A DNA stretch of 64,000 nucleotides, taken from NCBI RefSeq assembly GCF_905475465.1, contig NC_062236.1:9372001-9436000 (forward strand). The letters run 5' to 3'. This stretch comes from Pieris napi. Lineage: Eukaryota > Arthropoda > Insecta > Lepidoptera > Pieridae. Positions within the stretch are counted from its first letter, which is position 1. Each line of letters begins with the position of its first letter. The notes below the pieces were generated by a model, which had not been told where the DNA came from, did no database searches, and was given only the letters and a program-made list of their open reading frames with translations. This document shows positions 12,005 through 24,579 of this stretch, one piece after another. A program made the translations under genes and the position numbers.

Positions 12005-13048
12005 GTTAGTGCTTTTTTCGTCTGTTGTTTTCTTAAAATAGATTTCTGGTCGGGTTGCAATGATGTTACAGATTTGTTTGTGTAACGCTTACATGTGACT
12101 TTTCAGTTTTTACATAAGACCTTGAACTAGAAACTTTTATCAAGCATTTCGCTATCAAGGTTAGGATTCCGCGCATTTTGTCACTGTATCTTTGTTTATT
12201 CTCTTTATTAACTGATTAATTCCATTTATTAACGATATATATTTACTTTAACGTTACTTTAACAAAATGTTTAGTTGTTATAAAGTAGTTAATACGTAAA
12301 CATCGTTTTAGCGCAAAATTTAATCGAACCTAACCTAGCATTGGTGAGTGACTTTTTGCTGTATTTTTTGCACCGGTCAAAATCACCGTTAACTGTAGCG
12401 AAAGCTTAAGACCCCGCTGTTGTAAGAATTAAGGCTAAATGTTCTGGGATCATGTGATAATTTAAGCTGTTTACAGATTATGACAGAATATTCAACTCCC
12501 TATCTTATACTGACAGTATCATGATAAAACTAGTTTCTACCTTTTTGATAACACATTTAAACCTTAAATTTGCATTGCAAATATACCCATTACCTCTAGC
12601 CCTTTATTTTATGTTTATCAAAGTTTAATCTTTTTTTGTTATAATATTTACAACAAAAATTGTGAAAACTTACAAAAAAAGGCAACTTTATTTGGTAATG
12701 GATGAAGTGGTTAATTGCAATATTAGTTTCAAGTTTTTAACATTTTATGAAGACAATTTGGCAGGTGACAAATATGTACCTACTCAAGAAAAAATCTTTG
12801 TAACAAAAATATTGATTTACTTAATAAATAATTCAGAATGTAGTAAAAGTGTGATAGTTTAATAATACAATAATAACATTAGTGTTATATAAATGAAGCC
12901 TTAATAGTATATTTATAAAATGTAATACTAGCAAATTTTTATTAAATTATTAATTATATTGTCTTAACGACATCAAGAATATTAATTTCATCCTTTTTTA
13001 TGAATCTCTGCACTTAAGTGAGACGCTTGACATAGAGGAAAGTATATA

Positions 13049-13786
13049 CAGTCAAAACCGTTTATAACGACATCGTTTACAACGACCTATCGGTTATTAC
13101 AACCAGATTGTACGGTCCCGTCCGAATTCCTAGTAAACTATTCTGTAAACAAACCGCTTATAACAACATCGGATACAGCGACATATCGCTTACAACGACG
13201 AAATTTTATCGATATTCATCGGCTATAACGACCAACCGCTTCTTGTCTCAGCAAAATAAAACAATACAAACGATTTTAAATCTTATTTAGAGGCGTTGAA
13301 TGAATATTTAGGCATATTATTACCAACTTCTCACTTTCTCCCAACGAACAGTTTCAGCCAACAACGATTTCGGAGGCTCTTAACGCGGTAACGATTTTGC
13401 AAAAATTTGTTGCCCTTAACGAACAGTTTGATACTGGTGATACTCATACCTTGAGGAGTATGAAACGTAAAATGCAAAAAATATTTGAGACTGGGCTAAA
13501 AAAAACAGACCAAAATGACTGATTACTTTTGTACCTAATTATTTTGTACTAAATATTTTTGTTTCTTTTTTGACTCGTTTACATATTATAATATTAACAT
13601 ACCATATTATAACCCATACCTACCTATTCTAGATAGATAACTATGATAATATAACATGTATGTATTGTACATACATATGAACTATACTTGTGTATATATA
13701 ATATATGACATTGCTTATAACGACTATCGGATATAACGTCGGCAACTATACGGTCCCTTCAATGTCGTTATAACCGGTTTTGACTG
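13049..13786. mobile_element. Tigger/pogo-like DNA transposon, internally deleted
   Basis: The ends are inverted repeats starting CAGTCAAAACCG, each flanked by TA (13047-13048 and 13787-13788), as in Tc1/mariner-pogo elements. Subterminal motifs of the type TTATAACGAC recur many times at both ends. Internally, 13359-13522 reads as the C-terminal tail of a Tigger-type transposase (SEALNAVTILQKFVALNEQF ... then a stop). The catalytic and DNA-binding parts are missing, so this 738-bp copy is a deletion derivative. It lies in the presumed first intron of the Spargel gene. Confidence 0.75.
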
Positions 13787-14597
13787 TATATACAACTTCT
13801 TGAGTAAATATATTACATTATTTCATAAATCATAGTCAGCGGGAGTAAAGTCCCTTGAGTTATGAAAGTAATGTAGTAAATTCACATTTTTATTTGTGTT
13901 AGTATTCATTTAACTAAAAAAGGTATGTTAATATGAGATTGAAAACTCTCAGACCTAAAATTTTTATTTACCATACAAAAGATAATTGGACCTCAAATGT
14001 AAAATAGTTTTGTAATTTATACTGCATTTTAATAGTTTAAATTATCTTTCTCTCAATTTAAAAAGTACCTGATGATTAAATATAATATCTTTGATTCAAT
14101 AAATTATATTACTTTATGCTTGACTAAGGAAGTTAATGATTGCTCTAAACAAAAAAAATAAAATATTGCAGTCAGCTTCATAACAATGTCGAATAGACAA
14201 TGTTTGTTTTGGTTACTTTAGACTAATTTCAGCAGTATCATTTTTTCCAAGATAATTTTTTATTATTATTTTATATATTACACATTCAATTCCTACCTTT
14301 TCTATATTATATATTTTGAGGTTCACTTGAAATTGTAATGATATATCTTGTGCTGTTTTTTTTTCACTTTTTTAAATTTTTCTGTTTTGTTATTTACATC
14401 AGCTGATTGTGAAGTTACTGAGTGACATTGTCACTTTCTAACACAAAATTTTGGAGTTTGTTGTGATTGCCAGTGATAACAAAATCTCTTTCTTATTAAG
14501 TTTTTAAGTAACTTAATATTTTTACATATCTCTATTTATTTACATGCATATATATAAATTTCTATATATATAAAGATATTTTTTACTTGTTGCAGAC

Positions 14598-17500
14598 ATG
14601 GAGTCTCATGTTTTAAATGTGTATCATCATGCTCGCTACCGCACAATAGATCATAAGATTATGCGTACAACAAGTGAGTCGCTATCATCAGAAGGTAGCT
14701 GTGACCAAAACAGTCCTGAATACCCACAGGATCAGGCATCCAGTCAACATGAGGAAAGTAATGAAGGAGAGTATTGGAATAATCAAAACAGAAATTTGTG
14801 GAGCCAAAATCAGAAGGTATATATTTGAGTCAAGTAAATATGAGAAAGATATATTTTATTTAAAAAAAAACTTACATTAGTTTTTTACTAAAATTTCTAT
14901 GTAAAGTAGTAGTTTGAGGCTGCTGTTATGATAAAGATATTATCCTAACAGCAGCCTCAAATAAATTTAATGAATATAAAATTTCTAAAAGACAAACATT
15001 ACTAATTAATATCAATTTTTTCAGATAAATATAACTAAAAGCCATGATTCAAGTATAGATGAGGAAGAAATTGATGTTCAAGAAGTATCCATAGATGAAA
15101 GAATTGATTCATCTGATAATGAGGTGGATCCAGATTCAGCTGAAGATACCTCTCTTGTCGAGGGTGCAGATTATGACGTTATCCAGGTATTTGCTGTTGA
15201 CCCAGATTTAGATTTGGAAGGTTCCTCTGAAGATGAAGAACTAGAACCAGAACATGATGATGAACATGAAGATGAAGATGAAGAAGAATACCTAAATTCG
15301 GATGACAAATCCAACTACACAGAGACTGATAATTCCGTTTTGTACCATCAAAACCCCACAGATAATATATGTGAAGGTAATTTAGACATTAATTTAGATG
15401 CTTCCATAGTTTCAAATGTTGATGAATATTTTATAGAGGAGAAAGATATATTGGCTGTTAAAGATGAGCCTGTTGTTAAAGATGTTGATGAGTATTTCAT
15501 TAAAAATGTCAAAGAACTTACACAACCAACTATTGAGGAAGATTTCCTAATACCTGAAAAATTGCCAGATGAATCGGACTTTCGGATACAAAAAAATGTC
15601 CCTGATGTTGAAGAATTTTTTGCAATTGATCATAATGATGATAAGAGTGAAATTATTAACGTAATTATTCCCGATCCAGAAACAGAAATAGAGCCAGAAG
15701 TGCCTATTAATGAAACAGAAATAGAGCCAGAATTGCCTATTAATGAAATAGAAATAGAGCCCGAATTGCCTATTAATGAAACAGAAATAGAGCCAGAGTT
15801 GCCTATTAATGAAACAGAAATAGAGCCAGAATTGCCTATTAATGAACCAGAAATAGAGTCAGAATTGCCTATTAATGAAACAGATCTTGCAGGATTGCCT
15901 AATATTGAAGATTTAAAAAGATATCTGTTAGAAGATATGCCATATAATAAGTTGAAAAATGCTCAAAGATCATGCAGCGTACCTCATTCCCCAATGCATA
16001 ATCTTTGTTTAGATATAGATTCTAAAACTTGTTTAAGCTTTGAAGATTTGAATCTTGACTTATCTGATTTGTCCTTTGATAACTGTAAAGACAAATCTAA
16101 CAATAGCTCAAAAAGTGATGATATACCACAAACTCTAACAGAAGAAGATGTAAATAGTTTTTTAATAACTTCTTCATGTGCTCCTAGTATAAAAAATCAA
16201 GATGATTTAAAGCTTCAAGATATGGAAATTGATAAACCTGTTGAAACCATAATGTCTGAAGAGCATACTAAATCAGCTAAAACACTCCCTATTGAGCCTA
16301 ATGCAACTTATAAGAGCAGCTTAAACAAAATTCCAGCTATAAACTCAGCTAATATACAAGATCAACATCCTGAACTGAAAACTAGCAATATTAAACAGGA
16401 GCCAATTTCTCACACTAAATTACCCAAGATTCCCTTAAAATCGAAATTAACAGTTTTCGATTTTTGTATTGAAAAAAATGTTAAAAAGGAAAGAGATGTA
16501 GAAAATGACATTGATGATTTTGTGGATGTTGAGTCTTGCAATGATTCTGTTATACCAGTGCTTGAGGCAAACAATTTAAATTCTCTATTAGAGCAATTTG
16601 AAGCTACTGAAAAATTAAATAAGAAGAAAGAAAAAATTGTTAAGGTGGAAACTACAGTGAAATCTAAACCAATAACAAGTTTAACCAATGGAATGCGATT
16701 ACAGGATGCTGGTATCCAATTGAACAAAAACAAAATGCGACAAATTTTGGTGAGTATTATTATTACATTTAAATTTTTATAGCAGAATTGTAAGTCTGTA
16801 ATTTTTACTTTAAATTATTACAGATGCCATCAACAATAAATACTACAGCAAGAAGATCTCCAAGCCCTGTGCATTCAGATCATGACTACTGTACCACTAA
16901 AAAACGGCACAGCCTTCCAAACATAACAGGCGGCCGTAGTTTATTAAAACCTGAGGTCTTATCCAGCAATAATAAGATCTTAAGTTCAAGGCACAGATCT
17001 TGTAAAAACAAGAAGATAGTGTATCATCAAAGTAGTGATGAAGAAAGTGAAAAGTGCAATGCTAGTAAGAAAAAAGTTGTAAACAATCGTGTTAGTGATG
17101 ATGATAGTGACATTAGAAAGAAATGTAGTAGTAAAGAAACTTTAAAAGTAAATGCAAACATTAATTCACGTAAGAAAGTATCTCCCGTGCATTTTGTTTC
17201 TAACTGTAGTGTGGATAAAAATAACGGTTCTGTGATGGTGAAAAATGCTTCTAAAGCAAGTGATACTGCAAGTAGTCAAAATTCTAATGGTAGTCTTAAA
17301 TTAACTATTAAAAATAAGTGTGAAGTTATAATTAGACATGGTGATGCTAAGGAACTAGATAAAACAAAAAGTAGTATTGCTGAAAAATCTCTTGTTAATA
17401 CTGATATGGAAAGTTTCGAGGAAACTAGATTAGAGAAATTCAAGCATGCTAGTGAAAAAAGTCATGGCGTTATTGAAAAAATTAAACAGGCCGATGAGAA

Positions 17501-20500
17501 AACTGATAGAGTTGCTGAGCAAGTCAAACAAGAACATTCAAAGGCCGATGATTTCTACGTTACTCTATTTAAAGATAAAAAAGACGTACAAGTACCTCAA
17601 AATATAACGAAAAATACGGAAAAACGAAGTCACGATGACGTCGATCAAGTTTCACATGAATCCACGAATGGGACTGAAAATGAAATACAGCCGCAAAAAA
17701 AGAAGAAGCTTAATCTACAGGAATATAAATTACGCCGAGAAAATAATAATTCAAATCAAAGTTCGGCGCAAGTGAGTCCAGAAGCAATATTCCCAGAAAT
17801 GCCGGGTAATATTATTTTGGATAAACCAATTTCCAGCAGTCCACGGGATTTGCCGGCTGCTATTAAACCTGCAAGTGATGAACATAATAAAGCTACTGTC
17901 AGTTCTGAGACTTCTAAAAAGATTTTCGACCCAATTCGTGAAGCATCTAGAAAAATTCTTATGAACACTAAGAAATTAAAGGCCGAGGCTATAAGAAAAC
18001 GAGATGAAGATTTTATAATGAGTAAGATACCTAAAGTTGAAAACCTGGAATTACAACCTTTAATAAGTGATGCAGAAATGCTGAAAATTGTTAATATGTC
18101 TGCTAATCCAATTATTTCTATACCGATTCCGAAATCGAACGAAGCTTATTATCAGCCACCCAAAAACTATGATGAAATTATTGTTGTAAGTATGGGCACT
18201 AATACCGACGAAAAAGTTTTCAAGGTAACTGAATCAATACCTGAAATAAAAAGACATAAACCACTGTCTCCAGCAAAAGAGAATAAATCTACTATAAACT
18301 TTAAAATAAAGAAATCTGACAATATCCTAAAACACAATGTTTTCGAATCCATGAAAACTGAGCACAGCCCTAAAGATGATCAAACTGCTGACATAAAAAT
18401 AGATGAAGAACGCTACAAAGGTATAGCAGCTACCTTAAAAAGTGTAGGAAAACAAGTAGACACAAAGATATCTAGTAATTCTCTCTTTGCAAGTATACAA
18501 GACGTCGTAAGGAAAAAAGCTACAAATGCACATAATACAAATTCTCATCCAGACCACAAACAAAAATTAATTACACCAGTACACAAATTAGAATTTGTAT
18601 ACCCTAAACCTATTATTGTCCGGGACTATGATGAAAATGCAGACCATGGCGAGGACAAAATCATTCTTCATTTAGAAAAAGGTAGAACTAAACCAGAAAC
18701 GCGTGTTGCGACAGTTCAAACCGCTTGTACTGAAGTATATAAACAACTCACACTTGAAGTAACTGAACAAAAAACACCAATAGAACAAACAATATCGCCA
18801 CGAAAAAGGAACGATAGTGACATGTCAATGTCTAGTGAGGGCAGCCCTGAAAGGAAGCTTCCCGTACCAAAGACTGAAAATAAGCGTCAAGAATTAAAAC
18901 GCGAAAGATCGCCAGTAAAAGAAAAACGTTCACGTTCAAAAGATCGGCATGAAATTAAGTACAGGCGCTCTAGATCACACTCTCGTGGACATCGGCGACA
19001 CAGATCAAGAACAAGAACCCGATCAAGGTCCCGTGGAAGATACAAGAGGTACAGGCGATCTGATTCACCGTATCGAAGAAAAAGACGTTCAAGGTCTCCT
19101 TATAGATCCCCGCTGCGTCGAGAATATCGTTCCGTTCGTTCTGGATCGAGGTACGCAGAAACTAAAAGCTCAATTGCTAAGAAAAGTCCGCAAAAGATCG
19201 AAAAAAAGACCAAATCACTTACACCACCAATTAGAAAACCAACTGTCTCTGAGAGTTCTGATACAACTACTTCTTCCAGGTAAAAATAATCAACGGAATG
19301 TGCCATAATAACATTAACCGCCCAACCAACTAAATATAATAGTTTCCTTTTGATTTCAGATCAGATATCAGATCATATTCTTAGATTTATTTTATTTAAT
19401 TAAATTGCATTAAGCTGTATACGGTTTACTAATGACAGTTCATTAACATTAATTATCTGTAGTTTAAAATAACTTTCCAAAAAAACACGAAACATTAATT
19501 ACTATATGTCATTGTTTGGTATACCTTTGAAGATGCCTTCTCTTTACAAAACATAGATTACTCGATTTTAGATAATCAGAACTAGGTAGTAGCCATAATA
19601 AATAACATACTATGTCTTTATAACATAATATAATCTCTTTCAGTTCCTCTTCGCGATCCAATACTAGTGGGTCTTCATCGATCTCAAGAGAAGCTACCAG
19701 CACGTTCCGAGGGAATAACTCTAGGGCGACAGTTTTTAGGAACTCTTACAGTTCTGAAGATAGGTAAGAGATGCCCAGTTTAAAAAAATCAATAGGTATT
19801 TAATTTGTAAAAAAAAAGTCCTTTATCAATTGTGACATATTTGTTAATTCGCAAATATTTTTTGGTAAAATTTAAATGCTCTGTTAAAAATTTCAAAGAA
19901 ATGTGCGTAACATAAACTTTTTAAAACTTATGGTCGAATATAATCACAAAGGTTAAATTATACTATATACTACATTGTTTTACATAATAAATGTTTACAA
20001 TCTTGTAACCGTTACAGAGAGAGCAATACGCCCGTAGAAGAAAGACGGATAGTGTTTGTGGGAAGGTTAGAGCAGGACATAAATAAGTCTTTGTTGCGGA
20101 GTCAATTCTCCAAGTTCGGACCCGTTACTGAAGTCAGACTGCATAGCAAAGAGGATGGGTAAGTAATCAATGATTGACTCTTAAGATTCACAATCGAGAT
20201 TTAGCGCCAAGTATGAAAAATTCTATAGTTAGGGCTAAGTCTAGACTCAATTTTATCCTTAGAAACTAGTCTACAGCATGAATGATTCAAAATTACTTTT
20301 AATTAATATTCTATATTACTTTTAATACAATTGAAATGCCACTTTTAAATTTGTCTCTTAAAATTGTAATGCATCATAATTTAAGTGACTGATTAATTTT
20401 ATTTGACGTGTAGTTGGCAAATATTAAATGTTTTATTAACTCCAGGTCTCGCTACGGTTTTGTAACCTACCAGCGACCGAGGGACGCGTGGACAGCCGTC

Positions 20501-21008
20501 GAGGCGGCCTCATCATTTCCTCAGTATGATGTTGGATTTGGTGGTAGACGAGCATTCTGCAGGCAGAGTTATGCAGATCTTGGTAAGTTTTTATAAATTG
20601 GAAATTTCTTCGGAAAAATTACATCGGCCAAAGCTAATAGGGATATAATTTTTAATTTCATTGCATCTTCGCGCTTACCCTACAATTGATTTATGGTATT
20701 TTTTACCGTACAAAATGGAGACGGGAGACGCTTATTACAGTATTATAGCAGTTCTAAGATAATACTTTCCAATATTATGTCTGGAAAATCAATTTTCTAA
20801 TGGAAAATATAAAAACTATCACTTATTTACAATTTCTCCTCAAACAGATGGGCTTGAGGCAAAATATACAGAGTGTGCATTTCACGGCCAGGCGTCCGCG
20901 CCACCCCCGCGCAGGAGCGATGACATGTCCTTCGAACAAATGTTGCTAGATATAAAAAAAAAATTGAACAATCGTAAAGGAGACAAAAGAGCGGAAGATA
21001 GCGCTTGA
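14598..21008 (+). CDS. srl: PGC-1 family transcriptional coactivator (Spargel), 1652 aa, seven coding exons
   Basis: The coding exons are 14598-14816, 15025-16749, 16824-19279, 19644-19763, 20018-20158, 20446-20582 and 20848-21008. All have GT/AG introns with matching phases and total 4959 nt. Domains in order: an acidic N-terminus (to about residue 650) with six 11-residue repeats (TEIEPELPINE type, 293-358) and an LNSLL motif (591-595); DHDY (667-670), the motif by which PGC-1 proteins bind HCF-1; a long lysine-rich middle; an RS/RY-rich region (about 1349-1427); an RRM (about 1516-1598) with RIVFVGRL and RYGFVTY as RNP2 and RNP1; then FCRQSYADLD and a final SFEQMLLDIKKKL helix, the PGC-1-type tail. 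PGC-1 proteins boost nuclear transcription of mitochondrial and metabolic genes. The protein is longer than vertebrate PGC-1 (about 800 aa); the extra length is low-complexity. The DHDY motif, RRM and tail together make the call firm. Confidence 0.88.
14913..14961. repeat. Perfect 16-bp-stem hairpin in Spargel intron
   Basis: TTTGAGGCTGCTGTTA (14913-14928) is followed by its exact reverse complement at 14946-14961, with a 17-nt loop. It lies inside the 208-nt intron after the first coding exon. It could be a small foldback element or a structured intronic RNA. Confidence 0.6.
15682..15879 (+). repeat. 33-bp tandem repeat, six units, inside the Spargel coding region
   Basis: Six in-frame units of 33 bp encode T/I/P-EIEPELPINE (11 aa each). 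Units differ at only a few positions (E-V/L, T/I/P, P/S), so they expanded recently. They lengthen the acidic activation region. Confidence 0.85.
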
Positions 21009-21487
21009 CGATTGCTCTCCGCTACCTTCCTTGTCTTTGAGATCTTAGCTAACTCCATATTGGTCTTGATGTCATTTTTGACTTTGGCATGTCGAAAGTG
21101 ATCTGTCAAATTGACAGTTACACTTTCGACGATGACACGAAGTCGAACACAATGGGGCATGGTTCTTGTGTTAAAAAGTGCTAAAATCATTGAAACCTCT
21201 ACAATTGTAGGTAATTATTGTCATGGACTACATTATGTATAAATATGACATTCACGAGAATGATGCCCTAGGTTTTGTTTGCGCGGTAAAGCTGTCAGTT
21301 TTGACGTTTACCAATCGCGATTTGTGCAATCGTAAAGACATATTGTTTTATTTTGCTCACTATGTACCTACTTAGTTGATCGTAGTACATTTTTTAGACT
21401 GTGTAATTATTTTATTGTAAATAGTTTAGTTTTAGTAGCTTCGTTAACACTACCTCTTATTTTTATAGAAAGTTTGTACAGTCACAG

Positions 21488-21669
21488 TCATAAGTGAAAT
21501 TTTTAAAGAGTCCCTAAAGTCTGTCCTTTTGAGACTAATCATGTCTAGCCCGAAGTCTGGTTTGAATCTCAGGAGAAACATGTTTCGGTTCAAGGCTGGC
21601 AGACCATATTTGACAGTTTTGGGACTACTTCAAGCACTGTAAATTTACAAAATACAATTTCACTTATGA
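21488..21669. mobile_element. Short TIR element (possible MITE)
   Basis: TCATAAGTGAAAT at 21488-21500 is matched by its exact inverse at 21657-21669, giving a 182-bp unit with 13-bp terminal repeats and no coding capacity. No clear target duplication. Confidence 0.45.
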
Positions 21670-23594
21670 TTTGTAAATGTTCATAGACAATAATATTGTT
21701 TTTGATCAAAACCACTGACTAGAGGAGGAAAGCTTTCGAGTATGTCTTCGAAAGTCAATATAAATTTAAATTGAAAGTTTTCCTCCTCGAAGTGTATCAA
21801 GTTTTATAGAGGCTAAGTTTGAAATCATAAAATGTACATAATTTCAGAATCCATCCAGTTTTAAGCTTGAGATTTATATATCAGGGATTTTCAATGCCAT
21901 TATAACTTTAGCTTCTTGTACATGATAGAACTGCGATGATATTTTTATACGAAAACACTAAATGAAATACAATTTTTTAAATAAAAACGCGTTTACTTAT
22001 TAAAATATTCCTATAGTCACTGGTGACTTAAAATTAATAGGTGACAGAACTGGTAATGTAAGGTAGAGATGGATTTTATTTGATAATGTTTTTCATTTAA
22101 GTGTATTAGTATATTTACAAATTTTCATTTGGGTCACAAGTTATGAATTATTCTTGCGTTTGCAGCTTAAAATCATACAATCTTCTGTCTTTTCGAAAAG
22201 AAAAATAAGATAAGAGGTTTATAAATAATTTGGCAAGTTGTAAGATGCGCAGTTGTTTTTATATTGAAATAGGATACGCAACTTATCCCTACAACGAAAT
22301 CTTGTCAGCTTTTAATACAGAATAATTAGTTCATGACTTGTGATAATATATTAATAAATATATCGTAATGCAATCATCAATGCAAATTTACCTTTTATAG
22401 GTTTTATGAAAACTAATAGTTGTTGAATATAGAGTGCTAAAATTTGAAATGGTTTTGCAAATGAATTATATTCTAGCTTTTCTATGCTTCCATTTTGTCT
22501 GTGCCAAATTTCTGTTCCTAATCTGACTGAATAGATATAATCACATTTTTATATGGTGCCCTTGACAAAAGTATCATGCGTCTGCCTAGTACGAAAACGA
22601 CTGCTTGATTGTGATTGGTTAAACGTGTCGAGTGTCTATGAACGAGAGACGCTTTTGACAAAGCGCGAAACGTGACGTCATTTCGTCTCTCGTTTTATTT
22701 TCACCATCCTGTTTTGCTTACTGATCACGTGACCAGCGCCCATACCCTATAATGCCTAATAGCGATTACAATAGCCAGCCGGACGTTAATAGTTCTCTTT
22801 TGGGATCATGTGGTACAAAAAATTAACAATGAAGTCTATTCTATTAGCAGTTTCAGAGTACCGGCGCAGTACATTATGAATTCTATTGATATGGATTCAC
22901 GCGTACCGTAAAATACTTTTGTTTATGGCTCATATTCACACGTTCGTTATCTGTGGAGTTTAGAATGCGGTTTTTAAAAACGAACAACGGTTCGCGTCGT
23001 TCTGTGATTAGTCAACAGCGTCAGACGAATCACTATTAAGCTTTAGGATCCGTTTTTCAATAAATTTTATAGAAATTTATAAATGTATTAATACATTAAT
23101 ATCAATAAAGGAATTTGGTCAAACTAGTTTCCGTCGTAACAGCTATAATTTAGGAGCGCACTTGGACTACAAAATGTTTGCTGTTTAAAAACCATCATTA
23201 ATATTTTTACTCATAAAAAAACCAAAGAATACCCTAATTTTTCATTAGCTTTTGCAAATCGTTTTTAATCAAAAATGTGTTATGATATCATTAAAGCTAT
23301 AGGAGTATTCTTGCACCGTGCTTATGTGCCTTTAAAAAAATGTATTTGACATTTGCCAACAACGATGCCAGCGGTTTTAATAACGCCATCGTTTTCTTAC
23401 CATATTTAAAGTTTTATCTAAGTGCGCTCACGTTTAAGTAAGTTTCATTACCCTTGTGTACGGGCCTCCAGATTAGGTTATAATTGTGTATATTATACAT
23501 AGCATAAGTGTTATCCTTTTACCTCCTTTACATAATGTATACGTGAATCCAAGTTTGCTGAGGAAATTAAAAATCGTGCAAAGTCGTATTTGTA

Positions 23595-23855
23595 GGGGTC
23601 GTTCAAGTATTACGTAAGCAGATTTACTGTAATGCAAGGGGGGGGGGGTACCCTTCCTCTTGTCAGCAATAGTTAGCAAAGCTCTCAAAAATAATATTTT
23701 TTGTAGAAATCCTTGAAAATGTAATAATTCAAGCATAGACAATGTGTGGGTAATATGTGTAAAAAAGTAAATAATTACTGTTGACGTAATCACCAAATAA
23801 GAAAATCAAAGACTCCCTCTCCCCCCTAGTGCTTACGTAATACTTGAACGGCCCC
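23595..23855. mobile_element. 261-bp MITE with 26-bp terminal inverted repeats
   Basis: The left end begins GGGGTCGTTCAAGTATTACG and the right end is its inverse with one mismatch over 26 bp. The interior has a G10+ run and no open frame of interest. The flanks (TGTA and AATA) do not show an obvious target duplication. The TIR style recalls MITEs common in insects; superfamily not assigned. Confidence 0.7.
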
Positions 23856-24579
23856 AATATGGGTTATGAACGTATCTTTAAAGATATCCGAATTTGAACA
23901 AGTTTTTAAAACAAAAATATAAAAATTAGACCCTTTTCCACTGTAGTCAGTTTGAGCAACCTTATACATTTTTTTAACTTAATCGTGTGATTATCTGCAA
24001 AACATTATAGAACAAAATGTTTAAAAACACTTAAGTTTTTCTATGGTCTATTAATCACTTGGGGTAAGATTCAAAATCTAGTTACCGTTAAGTGTGTCAA
24101 ATAATATTGGATTTTGATATATGGGATTCACACTTAGCGATAAATCGCAACTCTACATTTTACCCTTAGAGCTCAAGCTCTTTGATCAACAGAATAGTTT
24201 TCTGTTGATCCGTTTTTAGGTAAATAACACCTAGTCACTACTACGATAACTTCGTTGTGATCATATTTATTTTGTCTTTTAAGTCACGTGTAGTTTCTTA
24301 AGTGATATCTCGTCATCTTTAGAATTAATATAAAACCGCGAGACAATACGTAATGATCTTTGTACTTTTATATAGTTTGCCACACAATAACCTAAACAAA
24401 TTTATAACTAACCATGCAATGGGCGTGTTTGGCCGAAGTAAAAAAATAAAAAAATAAAATAAAATAAAATAGCCTTTATTGCTGAACTTATTTTTACAGT
24501 AATTTTTCTTACAAATACGTTTATAACTTTTAACAGTTTCTTTTCTTTTCATAAATCCGGTATCGGTAAACGGTCGTTT

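Larger units (their letters stand above)
11017..14595. other. Divergent intergenic region and first intron of the Spargel gene
   Basis: The region holds the shared upstream DNA of the minus-strand coiled-coil gene (start codon at 11016) and the Spargel gene. It includes a probable noncoding Spargel exon ending at 12004 and the Tigger-type element at 13049-13786. A GACGTCAT half-CRE lies near 11689-11696. The short frames at 11233-11433, 12662-12862 and 13108-13290 carry no recognisable domain; the last is inside the transposon. Confidence 0.45.
21009..24420. other. Spargel 3' flank with foldback elements, no further gene seen
   Basis: The first part is probably the Spargel 3' UTR (candidate AATAAA at about 21980). 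I see a short TIR element (21488-21669), an imperfect palindrome (21722-21789), a hairpin enclosing TGACGTCA (22642-22693), a 261-bp TIR element (23595-23855) and an 11-bp-stem hairpin (24184-24210). The open frames at 20882-21190 (minus), 23473-23796 and 24325-24552 have no recognisable domains; the first is antisense to the last Spargel exon. Confidence 0.5.

Noticed and set aside
13060..13240. Satellite or CRISPR-like array of TTATAACGAC units
   Set aside because: The units are irregular, and they sit symmetrically at both ends of a TIR element with TA target sites, so they are subterminal transposon repeats.
20882..21190. 102-aa minus-strand open frame
   Set aside because: It overlaps the last Spargel exon on the other strand and has no motif of its own, so it is a shadow frame.
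24184..24210. Hairpin followed by T-run as a terminator
   Set aside because: Stem-loop plus T-run terminators are bacterial. In this eukaryotic context it is only a palindrome (GATCAACAGAA and its inverse).
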